A DNA stretch of 64,000 nt from positions 2,232,001 through 2,296,000 of the forward strand of contig JAUZTG010000016.1 in NCBI GenBank assembly GCA_030734395.1. The letters run 5' to 3'. The notes below the pieces were generated by a model. That model saw only the letters and a program-made list of their open reading frames with translations. It did not search any database and was not told the origin of the DNA. This document shows positions 46,925-59,587 of this stretch, piece after piece. Both the position numbers and the translations under genes were made by a program. How positions within the stretch are numbered: the first letter of the stretch is position 1; each line of letters begins with the position of its first letter. The DNA is from Sarocladium kiliense. Its lineage: Eukaryota > Ascomycota > Sordariomycetes > Hypocreales > Sarocladiaceae.

Positions 46925-48970
46925 ATGAAGACCATTCTGCTTGTCGTCTGTTCTCTAACGGTCTTGTCCAGCGTGACTACGGCCCAATTTCCACCAGAAC
47001 CTGAAGGATTGACGGTTCTCAAGTCGAGGTTTCATGAAAACGTTACCATTTCCTACAAAGAGGTATTCTGCCTTCGACGACTACATTCCCGTATTCCCTC
47101 AGCTGACATCACCAAGCCTGGAATCTGCGAAACTACCACGGGTGTCAAATCATACACCGGTTATGTGCGTCTGCCTTCTGGGTTTCTGGATGACATCAAT
47201 GGCGAGCCGCAGGACTATCCAATCAACACGTAAGAGGTCTGCGAGCCCAACTGTGAAAGATATTGATCGGCCCTTAGTTTCTTTTGGTTCTTCGAATCGC
47301 GCAAGGACCCCGCCAATGCTCCCCTCGCTATCTGGCTTAATGGCGGTCCGGGAGGGTCATCCATGATGGGTCTTCTTGAAGAAAATGGCCCGTGTATGGT
47401 GGGCGAGGATTCTAGATCGACAATCCTGAATCCATGGAGTTGGAACAATGAGGTCAACATGCTGTATATCGACGAACCCGTGCAGGTGGGCTTTTCGTAT
47501 GACGAAGCCACCAACTGCACTGTCACATTAAGCAATGATCCGAATGACCCATACCAGATCATTCCGACGGACTTCTCGGACGGCTACCAGAACAGAACTT
47601 CACCACGTACCTTGGTACTATGGCGAGCCAAGTGCAATCGCACACTGCAAACAGTACCTCCCAAGCGGCGCATGCGCTGTGGCATTTTGCACAGACGTGG
47701 TTCTTTGAGTTCCCGACGTATAAGCCCGAGAACGATCGAATCAGTCTTTGGGCAGAGAGTTACGGAGGACATTACGGACCCGGGTTCATGCGCTTCTTCC
47801 AAACCCAGAATGAGAAGATCGAGAATGGGACAATAGAGGTTGACCATGCTCACTACGTTCACCTGGATACCCTGGGTATAGTCAACGGCGCGCTTGACGA
47901 GGTGATTCAAGGCGAAGCCTACATTGACTTCCCGTACTCGAACGTAGGTTGTTTTTTGATCTGGCGAGTGATGAAGCAGTGTATGAACAGAGCTCATGAG
48001 ACTACAGACATATGGAATCAAAGCCTTCAACGAGAGCATCTTTCGGCAGCTGAAGCATAACTGGACCACGCCGGGAGGCTGCAAGGACCAATTCCAGGAG
48101 TGTCAAGACCGGCTCCAAGGCTACGATGTTGCTACGATCAACCGCAACAGAGCACTCGCCACCGACATTTGCAACAACATCGACGTCACCTGTGACATGG
48201 GCGCAGTCTCTGAGTACTTCAAACTCGACTATGGCTGGTTTGACATTGGGCATCCCCAGGCTGATCCGTTCCCACCGCCCTATATGCAAGGTTACCTCAC
48301 AGAGGCCGAAGTCCTACGCGCCATTGGCTCTCCCGTGAATTTCACGTGGGCATCTCCAGCAGTGAGCACGGCCTTCAGCAGCACCCGCGACATGGTCCAC
48401 GGAGGCTTCATCGAAGCAGTCGGTTACCTTCTTGACCACGGTGTAAAAGTCCATATGATGTACGGAGACCGCGACTACGCCTGCAACTGGTTTGGTGGGG
48501 AGAAGGCCAGTCTCGCAGTGCCATACTCTGGTTCGAACAGTTTCGCGAACGCTGGTTACCAACCCCTCCTGACACCAGACGGCTCAACAGGCCTGACTAG
48601 GCAATACGGCAATTACAGCTTCACTCGGGTCTTTCAAGCCGGCCACGAGGTGCCAAAATACCAGCCGGCTGCGGCATACTCAATCTTCATGCGCGCTACA
48701 TTCAATACGGACATCGCGACCGGGACTTTACCCCTGACTGCCGATTATACTACAGTTGGTCCGAGAGATGTGCGACACGTACTGAATGAGGCGCCCGAGC
48801 GGCCTGAGTCGCGATGCTACGTGCGAAAGCCGGACACTTGTACTGACGAGGTTTGGGAAAAGGTAGTGACAGGCAAGGCAATCGTCAAGGACTGGTTCGT
48901 TGTTGGATTCGTGGACGACGAGGGCGAGTTAGCTGGCACAACAGACGACGAGCTGCCGGAGGAGCTTTAG
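46925..48970 (+). CDS. Serine carboxypeptidase, peptidase family S10, with a one-base frame break
   Basis: Exons 46925-47062, 47117-47229, 47278-47943 and 48008-48970 sum to 1,880 bases, one short of a whole number of codons. The signal peptide is MKTILLVVCSLTVLSSVTTAQ. Family blocks are ISYKE-PGICETTTGVKSYTGY, LNGGPGGSS (oxyanion hole), the nucleophile Ser in ESYGGHYGP, Asp in MYGDRDYACNW and His in QAGHEVP. At 47582-47585 the frame of TDFSDG ends and family-like sequence (PEQNFTTYLGTMASQ) resumes one frame over, so one base is missing. It is either a sequencing error or a recent inactivation. If intact, about 626 residues; it would trim C-terminal residues of peptides outside the cell or in the vacuole at acidic pH. 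Confidence 0.85.
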
Positions 48971-50623
48971 TTGCCTGACGAGGTTGTGGCATTGTTGTTT
49001 GGACCACCGAACCAAGGGCAGCGGAGCTTTGTCTTCGTTCTGCAGGAATGAATTGAAATTTCGTATCGAAAAACACATGGGCAACGCCAGAGTTAGGGCA
49101 GACCCAAGGTTGGTATCTCCATGGGAAGATGTTGGGAGGGTCTTAAGGCCGATGGCGTTACAGCAGCCTGTGGAGCGTGCTTCTCATGACGGCGCGGTAA
49201 TTTTTTTCGGAGGCAAGAAGAAGAAGCCGGGTCCTGGCTTATCAGTGAAGGGAAGTATACACGCATTCCCGTCGGGCTGGCAAATGTTTCCGACAGACCC
49301 CTCCCTCTCGCCCTCGCAAGGGGACACGAGTGGCCAGTGCATTATACGCAAGACCCATTTGCTCCACCAGCATGCATTAGGTGTTGATCGACGCGGGTGT
49401 GAGCCGTTTCCTTGAACATCTTAGTGGCCTCCACCTGTAAGTTCCACGGTGCAGTGCAGTGATTACCAATGCGCTTCCACCCGCCTGTTGAGCTACGACC
49501 ATGAAAACTTCTTCGTCGACGGATTGGGGCAGAAGGCACCACCGCTTCGGTTTTTCTGAAACAGATCACTAATCTCTTCCGGATTTTAAATCAAGTCTCC
49601 GGCGATAACAGGGCTTCTATCCACTCTCAAGCTGATGATCCTAGCGCCAGCTCCGGCGGAGCTACCTACTGTCCCAGGGTGTGCTCTGTGCAGCAGTCGT
49701 TGTCGTTGTCGTTGTTGTTTTTAGCACGCAATCCTCTGATCTCTTGCTTGTGTGAGTAATCATGAGTCCAATATGAGACACCCACCGAGTGTACACGGGT
49801 CACCAGCGCTGTGTCGCAGTGAAAGGAATCATGGTGAGATGTTGGGACCTTAGTAAGATCTCAACCATGAGGCCCGTCTGGTGGACTCGTGGATGCAGAG
49901 CATGTGTTCATCCTTCCAAAAGGCATATTGGTGCTCCATGCCCTTTGTTGGCATGTCTGGCACACCGACAGCCAAGCTCCAGCACCCCGATCTCGCCTGC
50001 ATAGATTGGGGAGATAGCGTTATGGATGACAAGCAGGAGTGCCCTTGACTGGTCGATCCTCTGCTTATGGCCGCTAAAACCGACACCAATCTCAGTCCCC
50101 TTGTAGCGCTGGCGCATTGACGGAGCACGGAGTACCGACACTAGTTAAAAGTGGCTGTGAGTAAGCAGCATGCATTGCACGGATGACGTTGAGATGTGGA
50201 CAGCTTGGTGAGATAAGTGTAAAATTCGGAGCAAGTTGCCTGGCTGTCCGCCGTTGAAGCCGAAGAATGTCAGAACCCAATGCGGCTGGCTCATGTAGCT
50301 TAAATCTTACAGTCGTCCCCTAGACAGACGTGTGACCCTGCTCTTTGTTTCTTTCTGTTTGATACGCCGGAGATTCTTTCCGTGGACCATCGCCTGACTC
50401 TCACAGGCACAGCCAATTCTACACAATCTCGAAACTTACATTCCCTAGCGAGCATATAAGGTTCCTTTCGCTTCGCCAACTCACCCGAGATAACCTATTC
50501 GCCCCAACAGCCACCGCTCTCAACCAGTCTATCACGAACAATAATCCCAGGTCTAGGATCCCTCAACTTCTGAAGAAGCAGGAAGTATCGGAATTGAGAC
50601 CAACCTGATACGTATCTACAAAG
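48971..50623. other. Long intergenic region, promoter of the PDR transporter
   Basis: 1.65 kb. Near its right end are CCAAT (50413-50417) and a TATA-like CATATAAG (50453-50460), about 165 bases before the transporter ATG. A TCGTTG-type short repeat lies at 49696-49720. No gene is seen. Confidence 0.5.
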
Positions 50624-53600
50624 ATGTGGGGAGTGGCCATCGATGGCGATAATCTTCGGCGCTATGACTCGAACACGCAACGGAACGAGCCCAATCCGTG
50701 GCATCAAGATCAGCCATACGCCACACCGGAAAGTAGCAGTAATGATGGAGAGCAGGAAGACAGAAATCGTTCGGATGCGACCAATGTTGGCCTTGATGGC
50801 ACATGGGGCGAGCCCGACACTGGCAGAACCACTGAAGCCGCAGCAAAACAATGCTATGACGTCCTTCGACAGGACCTAGATCAGCTTCATAGAACAAGGA
50901 CAGCCGAGTCGCGGGCGACTCGAAGCAGGTCGCGAGGTGCTCGGAGCCAAAGCCGGGCCTCTCGAAGGGGCACCTCACGTCGAGGCAGTGCTGCTACTGT
51001 AACAGCACAGAGAGTCGCATCGCGCAGGAGTCGACGTTCAGAACGCGAAGATGAAGTTGAGTCAGATTTTGAAGATGCCTCCGGGCTTGAGGAGGATTCC
51101 GAAGACGATTTTGAGCTTGGAGAGTTCATGCGGGAAGGCCACTTTGAGAAACGCACAGATGGTGTCTCAGCAAAAAGGCTTGGGCTGGTCTACGAAGGCC
51201 TCACCGTGCGTGGTGCCGGCAGCACTACGGCGTTTGTGCGTACAGTACCCGATGCTGTCCTCGGCACCTTCGGGCCCGACCTTTACAAACTCATCACCAA
51301 GTTCATGCCCTCATTGAGCATGAGAAAGGAGCCACAGCGAACCCTGATCAACGACTTTACTGGGGTCGTGCGTCCTGGAGAAATGATGCTGGTACTAGGA
51401 CGGCCTGGCTCCGGCTGTAGTACATTCCTCAAAGCAGTGACCAACCTCCGCGGTTCGTTCGCTGCAGTCGAGGGCGAAGTCTCTTACGGCGGCATATCGG
51501 CCAAGGATCAAAAGAAGCAGTACCGTGGCGAAGTCACGTACAACATGGAAGATGATGCACACTTTGCCATGCTCAGTGTTTGGAGAACTCTCACCTTCGC
51601 CTTGATGAACAAGACGAAAAAGAATGACGCCCACGACATCCCGGTCATCGCAAATGCTCTAATGAGAATGTTTGGCATCAGCCACACCAAGCATACCCAG
51701 GTCGGAGACGACTTTGTGCGCGGTGTATCTGGAGGCGAACGAAAGCGAGTGTCCATCGCGGAGACCCTTGCTTCCAAGTCGAGCATTGTCGCGTGGGATA
51801 ACTCTACTCGTGGTCTTGATGCTTCCACAGCACTCGACTATGCAAGATCACTGCGTATTATGACTGATGTCAGCCAGCGCACCACACTGGTCACCTTGTA
51901 TCAGGCGGGTGAGGGAATCTACGAGGTCATGGACAAGGTTCTGGTCATCGACGAAGGCCGTCAAATCTACAGTGGCCCGGCTTCACAGGCCAAACAATAT
52001 TTTATCGACCTCGGATTCGAATGTCCTGAACGCCAGACAACGGCCGACTTCCTGACCGCAATCACCGATCCCACTGAACGCCGATATAGAAAGGGGTTCG
52101 AGGACAGAGCACCCAAAACTCCCGAAGAGCTGGAGCGGGCCTTCCGCGAGTCGCAGCATTACAAAGACTTGCTTGCCGACGTTGCCGATTACAAGGAACA
52201 TCTCGAGCGCACTAATCACGAAGACGCCAGGCACTTCGATGGTGCTGTTCAAGAGGCAAAATCGAAGCGAGTCTCGAACAAGTCGCCATATACGGTTTCG
52301 TTCTTCCGCCAAGTTGCAGCTTGTACGAAGCGTGAGGCGTGGCTGCTTCTCAGCGACACCACCAGTCTGTGGACCAGGTTATTCATCATTATATCCTGTG
52401 GACTTATTATCGGATCGCTTTTCTACGGCCAGCCCGATAACACGGCCGGTCTCTTTACTAGGGGAGGTGTGGTATTCTTCTCCGCCGTGTTCCTGGGATG
52501 GCTGCAGCTCACCGAGCTCATGAATGCTGTCTCTGGTCGTGCGATCATCAGTCGCCACCGAGATTACGCCTTCTACAGACCGTCAGCTGTTGCCCTTGCG
52601 AGAGTGGTCCTCGACTTTCCAGTTCTGGCCATCCAGGTTGCCATCTTCGGTGTGATCATCTACTTCATGACTGGTCTAGTTGTGGAGGCGGGCAAGTTCT
52701 TCATTTATATGCTCTTCGTCTTTACGACGACGATAGTCATCACCGCGCTATATCGAATGTTTGCCAGCGTTTCGCCAGAGATCGACACTGCTGTCCGGTT
52801 TTCCGGAATTGGTCTGAACCTCCTCATTATCTACCTAGGATATGTGATCTCGAAGCCACAGCTGCTGAGCGACTACATCTGGTTTGGCTGGCTATACTGG
52901 ATCAATCCTTTGAGTTACAGCTTCGAAGCTCTTCTCTCGAATGAAATATTCGATCAGCAACTGGCCTGTGCCCCATCACAGTTGGTTCCCCAGGGCCCCG
53001 GCATCGACCCTCAGTACCAAGGTTGCGCTATTGCCGGAGCTTCAACTGGGTCGACCAACGTTCGAGGAAGTGATTACCTGGCCGTTCAGTACGACTACTC
53101 GCGATCTAACCTTTGGCGCAACTTCGGAGCTCTCGTCGCCTTCGGCATTCTTTACGTGTTGGTCACCGTCCTGGCCACAGAAACTGTCAGTTTCGGTGCC
53201 GGAGGCGGCGGTGCCTTGCTTTTCAAAAAGTCACGGAGCGTGAAGAAGCACGTTGAAGCTGAGGTGGCACCTGTAGACGAAGAGAAGGCCGCCAGGTCTG
53301 ATGCAGCCATCGGCCGTAGTGGTAGTGCTTCCTCTGACACGCGCAATGGGGAATCCCCTGCTCCTCTTTCGGAGGAGGACAGGTCGATGGAACAGCTTGT
53401 TAAGAGCGACTCCGTCTTCACTTGGCGTGACTTGGAATACACAGTACCTTATCTCGGCGGCCAGAAGAAGCTACTCAACAAGGTTAGTGGCTATGCGAAG
53501 CCTGGCGTCATGGTCGCGCTCATGGGGGCCTCCGGAGCTGGCAAGTCTACTCTGCTCAACACGCTTTCCCAGCGGCAGACGGTTGGTGTTGTGTCTGGAG

Positions 53601-55528
53601 ATATGCTTGTCAATGGCCGCCCACTCGATCCCGACTTCCAGCGTAACACAGGTTTCTGTCTCCAAGGAGACATTCATGACAGAACCCAGACTGTCAGAGA
53701 GGCGATTGAATTCTCAGCCATCCTCCGCCAGGATTCCTCGATACCTCGCCAGGAGAAGATTGACTACGTGAACAAGGTCATTGACCTACTCGAACTCAAC
53801 GACCTTCAAGATGCTGTTATCATCAGTCTCGGCGTGGAGCAGCGCAAGCGTCTCACCATTGGAGTCGAGCTTGCCGCGAAGCCGTCCCTGCTCCTGTTCC
53901 TCGATGAGCCAACCTCTGGCCTGGATTCTCAATCGGCTTACTCAATCGTTCGATTCCTGAAGAAACTCGCCCGCGCTGGTCAAGCCATTGTGTGCACCAT
54001 TCATCAACCCAGCTCTGTTCTCATTCAGCAGTTTGATATGGTACTGGCTCTGAACCCGGGTGGCAACACCTTCTATTTCGGCCCCATGGGACAGAGTGGA
54101 GAGCACATTGTGAAATACTTCGCCGATCGCGGTGCAGTTTGCCCACCCGGCAAGAATATTGCCGAGTTCGTTCTTGAAACCGCAGCGCGTCCACACCGGA
54201 GGCCCGATGGAAGCAAGATCAACTGGAATACGGAATGGAGAAGCAGCAAGGAGGCCCAGGCTGTGTTGGACGAGATTGATAGCTTGCAGAGGACGCAGAG
54301 TAGGGCAGCCATACAAGGTTCGACCTCCTCGACACCAAAGAAGGAGTTCGCTGTCGGTCCATGGCTGCAAGCTACGCAGCTGACCAAGCGAATGTTCCGC
54401 CAGCACTGGAGGAATCCTTCCTACGTTTACGGCAAACTCTTCACCGCAGTCATTATGGGCATCTTCAACGGATTCACATTCTGGCAACTCGGAAACTCGA
54501 TTCAGGACATGCAGAACAGAATGTTCACCTGCCTCATCATCGTCATGATCCCTCCCACTGTCGTTAACGCTGTTGTGCCGGCCTTTTACAATAACTTGGC
54601 CATCTGGCAAGCACGCGAGTATCCGTCCCGTATCTATGGCTGGTTCGCGTTCTGCACTGCGAACATTGTGACGGAAATCCCCGTCGCGATCGTCTCCGGC
54701 ACACTCTACTGGGTGCTTTGGTATTGGCCAACTGGTCTGCCGACTGAAAGCTCTGTCTCTGGCTACTCATATCTCATGACGATTCTTATGTTCTTGTTCA
54801 TGAATAGTTGGGGCCAGTGGATCTGCGCATTCGCACCAAGTTTTACCGTGATCTCCAACGTAAGTGCAATGAACGGCGATCGAATATGGGACGAAGTTGC
54901 TGACCCGTATAATCCATAGGTATTACCCTTCTTTTTCCTCATGTTTGGTGTCTTCAACGGTATCGTCAGACCATACGGCGACATGCCTTCTGTTTGGCGT
55001 TACTGGGTATATTGGATGAACCCTTCGACATACTGGATTGGGGGGCTGTTGTCAGCCACTCTGACTGAACAACCAGTTGAATGCAACGAAGAAGAGACGG
55101 CACGATTCAATGCTCCTCCAGGACAGAGCTGTGGAGAATATGCTGGTGACTTCGTGAAGGCAGCTGGTGGATATCTACTCGACTCAAGCTCCTCTACTGA
55201 GTGTCAGTACTGCCCGTATAGCTTGGGTGACGACTATTTGGCTTCGATCAACATCAAAGCTTCCGATAAATGGAGAAGTAAGTGGAAATAACCCCCTCAG
55301 CATGATTGTGAACGAGTCACTGATATTCAACCAGACTTCGGCGTTTTCCTTACGTTCTGCGTGACGAACTGGATGCTGGTCTACTTTTTCATTTATACTG
55401 TTCGTGTTCGCGGCTGGAGCTTCGGATTTGGCCGCGTTTTTGGATCCTTGGGCAAGGTGATGGACCAAGTCAAGCGTCTTTTCCAACGGAATACGCAAGA
55501 GGATACCAAGAAGAAGAGCCCCGAGTAA
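50624..55528 (+). CDS. PDR-type ABC multidrug transporter
   Basis: Three exons (50624-54859, 54920-55277, 55335-55528) encode 1,595 residues. The layout is (NBD-TMD)x2, as in the fungal pleiotropic drug resistance (ABCG) family. NBD1 has Walker A GRPGSGCSTF (near 260) and signature VSGGERKRVS; its Walker B reads AWDNSTRGLDAS, with Asn in place of the catalytic Glu. NBD2 has Walker A GASGAGKSTL (near 968), the degenerate LGVEQRKRLT and FLDEPTSGLDS. This asymmetry is normal for the family, so one site hydrolyses ATP. The first 170 residues are unusual: an Arg/Ser-rich stretch followed by a strongly acidic one. It should export hydrophobic drugs at the plasma membrane. Confidence 0.94.
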
Positions 55529-57163
55529 TGAGTATTTGCCAAGTTATTGGGCATGCATTGTCTCGACTCAGCACCGAGGGGATGCAGTTGGGAAATTTAG
55601 ATTCAGACATTGTCCCTGTGAAGAAGGCGGCTCGTGTAGGGAGCTATTATACATAAGATACCCTGCTGCAATAGAAATGTGACATCTACCTTAAATGACT
55701 AAGGTTGGTGATACCCATCGTCCTTTCGTAGCAATTGTACACCTCGGTCTACATCACGAGGATACAGACTCAAAACGAAGTCCACATCGCCGCATGTCGG
55801 TTCGGAATGTTTCAACAAGCGAGTGTCCCAGTGCTGGCTTTCACAAGTCAACACTTGCCCCCCAAAATTCAAGTGACCTCGGCAATGAACCAGCGTGGCG
55901 CGGCGCACATCTGCTCCTCCGCGCTGCCCCACCAGTTGTACTGTTTTATGTCACTGCGTTTGTCGCTCGAAGCGCCAACAATGATGCAACGTTTGAGGAC
56001 CCAAAGCTATTGTGAAGGAGCCACAGATCCGACTAATTACTTAGTCTCGGACCTCACGGCGTGCCTTTCCACCTGCGAGGTAAAACACTGCGCTGTTGCC
56101 CCGATCGGGATAGAGTCTCGCCGTGTCGGTGCAATTCCTCCATCCCACTTGGCGCCAGCGACCCATTCGTTTCCAGCGATCAGGCTAGCGCACTTGCTGC
56201 TCTTACTTTCTGTGTTCTTGTGACGATATGATTGAGCTGCTACTGAAGCATGGCCGGAAAATTGTGAGAAGATTCAACCATTGGCAGGCGTATAACCCAC
56301 AGCCTTCTGCACTGTGATAAGAAGCGGTATAAGTTGACAAAAAGACCAAGCTTGGCAAACTCCTGGGTCATGTCGTAAAGCTCGGTGTCAGCAGGTAATC
56401 TTGTGCTTTCCGGTTCCTGAACGCAATACATAGATGGCAGGTAGCGCGGCCCCTCTGAACATGGCACCTAATAGTTTAGCACCTTTTGCTACGGCAAGGC
56501 CTGGCCCGAGAAGGAGGTAAATTGCGTTCTTGCAACTCCACATTGACGTGACGACCTTCAGTACTGCAGACCAGGTGAAGAACGTTTCGCAATGCAGGCA
56601 ATTAGTCTCGTCATCAGAATCAGTAGGAATGCCAAATGCTGGGCTGTGTAGGATGGGAAATCTGATCAACAAGCCCAGGCTGTAGAGAATAATGACATCG
56701 ATTTGTGGCTGCATACTTGACGATTCGCAGCCTTGTCATCACTAGACATCAGGGCAGAGCTTTAAAGCAGCGTGAGCTCCAGGGGACACGGACCCAGGCG
56801 TTGCGTCGTTCGTCCCCAGTTGCTCCAAAAGGACATCACGTCTGTCGCTGGTCAGGTCCCCTGGCGTGCGGACAGGAAAAGAGGGCCTCCCACGACCCTG
56901 TAACCTCCTGCGACTCGCGGGAGAGCTGGCAGACAGATGTGGGCGTACGTCACTCGACGGTTCCCAACAACTCCTCAACTCTCAAGAACAACGTGACACC
57001 ATTTTCTCCCAACCCCTCGCAATTGTCCTTTGTGACCTAAGGTACCTTGAGTTTGAGTGGTGTGCCTCCTTGACCACTAGGTCAGGCACCGAAATTCGTC
57101 GACGGCAAGGTTGCTTAGCACCCCTCTGGAATTCTGATTCGGATACCCAGACTCTTCACTCGA
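55529..57163. other. Long intergenic region between the PDR transporter and the flavoprotein
   Basis: 1.6 kb. A hydrophobic minus-strand frame (56388-56714) was considered and not accepted. AAGGTACCTT (57039-57048) lies about 115 bases before the flavoprotein ATG. Nothing else is seen. Confidence 0.4.
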
Positions 57164-58730
57164 ATGGTCGCTTCCAACCCCAATGACCCAATTCGGGTCG
57201 CAATTGTCGGCAGCGGCCTTGCTGGCCTCACCACAGCCTATCTCCTGCAGAACGATAAGCAAAGGCGATTCGAGGTGACCATCTTTGAGCAGGTCAGCAC
57301 CACAACAGGGCTCGAGAGGGACCATTTTGACGAGAATCACCTTTACTGACTGACAAATGCCACGCATGTAGGCTCAAACTTTGTCTTTCGACTCCCAATC
57401 GGTCGCCGTCAAGAACCGCAGCACCGGCATCGTCGAGCGAGTCGATCTTCCAATGCGCGCATCCGCAGGCGGCTACTATGCGAACCTTATGAGCCTGTAT
57501 AAACACCTACGAGTGCCGATGCATCCCGTCCAGTTCCTCTTCGTTTTCGCTCAAGCTTTCGGTGGTCCCTCGCCGGTACAGCCGCCGTCGCGCAAGCTCG
57601 AAAACCATCCCGGCAGTTATTTCGTCCACACATCGAATCTGCACAGCATTCCTCCTCCTCGGCCTGCTTCGCGCAGTCTGGTGCTCCATGTGTGGGAAAC
57701 TGTGTTCCTGATCGTATGCTATACCTGGTTCTCGATTGCTTGCTTTCTCATCAAACCACGATCCCACAACAATTCGAATACAGATGGCATCTGCCCCGTC
57801 GAAGAGACGATAGCAGATTATCTGCACAGGATCTGTATACCAGAGAGATATGTGTCGCACTATCTGCTTCCTCTCATGAGCAGCGTCTCAACCTGTTCTC
57901 ATGCAGAGCTTCTCGCTTTCCCAGCTAGCGATATTGTCAGTTACAAGAAGCTTTCGCATCGCCAACAGCACTACACTGTCTGCGGAGGGGTCAATACGGT
58001 TCAGTCCAAGCTATCTGAGGGACTGAGAGACATCCGGCTGGGCGCCAGCGTAGTCAAGATCCTGCCCAGCGGTGAGAAAGGCGTTACATTGAAGTGGAAG
58101 TCGGACACGAAACGTCCTGTGATGGAGGCAAACTTTGATCGAGTAGTCCTGGCCGTATCTCCTGATGTCGCGGCCAGTATATACAAGCCCCTCGAAGCGT
58201 TGAGGTTCATTCCGACGATCAAGGTGTCCAGCTCGGTCATTGCGCCTAACTCACCACTCCTTGAGAAAGGCAGTGACCACGTAATCGACACCGAGACAAA
58301 TCGCTCTGCGCCGGCGTGCATGCATCATGCCGCCAAGGGCTCGCCAGCACAGCGTATCATGCTCCGAACGCAATTCGAAGGGCGTCATGCGAAGACTGAA
58401 GCCCTGCATGTCATGCCTAGCGGAGTCACAGTGAGCACTTGCCCACTAAGCGGGAACGTTGATGGCGAGACTCTCAAGACCGCGCACTTCACCAGGACCC
58501 TGCGAACTGCCAAGAGCCAGGCAGTCGTCAGGAAACTCTTGCGTGATCGCATGACAGAGGCAAAGACGGACGACGGCTGGGCCAACGGTGACGAAGGAGT
58601 CTGGCTGACGGGAGCGTGGTGCTGGGATGGCATGGTGTTGCTTGAGGGCTGCGTCGTTTCTGCGATGAGGATTGCCCGAGATTTTGGGGTTGACATACCT
58701 TGGGAAAGCGAACCGGGAAGTGGACGGTGA
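57164..58730 (+). CDS. Amine-oxidase-like FAD/NAD(P)-binding flavoprotein
   Basis: Two exons, 57164-57292 and 57372-58730, encode 495 residues. The N-terminus has the FAD-binding motif RVAIVGSGLAGLTTAYLL (residues about 11-28) and the acidic end of the fold IFEQ. A dimer-interface-like region follows, and the C-terminus closes with the second FAD contact, WLTGAWCWDGMVLLEGCVVSAMR, typical of flavin-containing amine oxidoreductases. A hydrophobic stretch at about residues 146-170 (VWETVFLIVCYTWFSIACFLI) suggests membrane insertion or a monotopic contact. The substrate is unknown. The next gene is an ACS-family transporter facing it. Confidence 0.8.
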
Positions 58731-59587
58731 TGCACGGAGGCATGAACCAAGATGAATCATGAATCATGACATGTTCGAGCGGCAGCGATAGCCAATCAGA
58801 AAATAAGCGCAAAACCTGAAAGCCGGCGACTGGTAACGATTAGAGCAGTTCAAGACACGAAATAAAGAAAAGATCAGACGCAAACCGAATCGGCAAGAAA
58901 GGACAAATGAGAGCACGAGGATATCTGAGACCCTGCACGGACATATCAGTTCTTAGAAGCGAGAAATACGACAAGACGGTTGCATGGCCAGGCAATACGA
59001 CATGCGCCACTTCCGGGCACGCCGCCCAATACCGGATTTGACTTTTGGAAGCGGCATTTGCTGCTGCTGGGGAATTCTAGGGCAAGGCGATCACCGACAT
59101 TCACATCACAGGGCTGATAGAAGTGGAATGGGCGGCGGATGCTATGGTTTGTTCAGCCCTAGAAGTTACTCAACACCACGGAGATGTCCGTGGACGGAGT
59201 GTGGGCCTCCGCGATAGTACACGAATACCACCATTCTCCAACCCAACTTCACCTCGTGCTTTTTTGGAAAATTACTGGCCTGGTGATTATGGAGAGCGTA
59301 CATTGCCAGTGACGGTACATGTCACTGATACAATGCCTTGCTCTACAGTATATAAGGACCACATTCGAGCAGCACGAAACATCCGAGGGCTGAACCCGCT
59401 GTCCAATCCGATGCTATCTTCCTTCTCCCAAGACCTCTTCATTCATTCCTCGATTGTTGTGGATTTGCCTGGATTGCACCCTTGCAGAACTACTAGCTTG
59501 TCCCGTTGGTTCATGAATCAGCTACCCATAAGGTGTAACATAGAATGATACTACTGAAAACTCCATCCACGTCTCTGAGATAGCAAC
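58731..59587. other. Convergent intergenic region
   Basis: About 860 bases between the flavoprotein stop and the transporter stop. A 141-codon plus-strand frame (59123-59548) has no recognisable features. No gene is accepted. Confidence 0.4.

Noticed and set aside
51770..51810. Asn in place of the Walker B Glu in NBD1 of the PDR transporter as a defect
   Set aside because: This asymmetry is usual in fungal PDR proteins and does not indicate loss of function.
56240..56714. Two overlapping hydrophobic minus-strand frames that might form a membrane protein
   Set aside because: No consistent splice join and poor codon bias compared with nearby genes.
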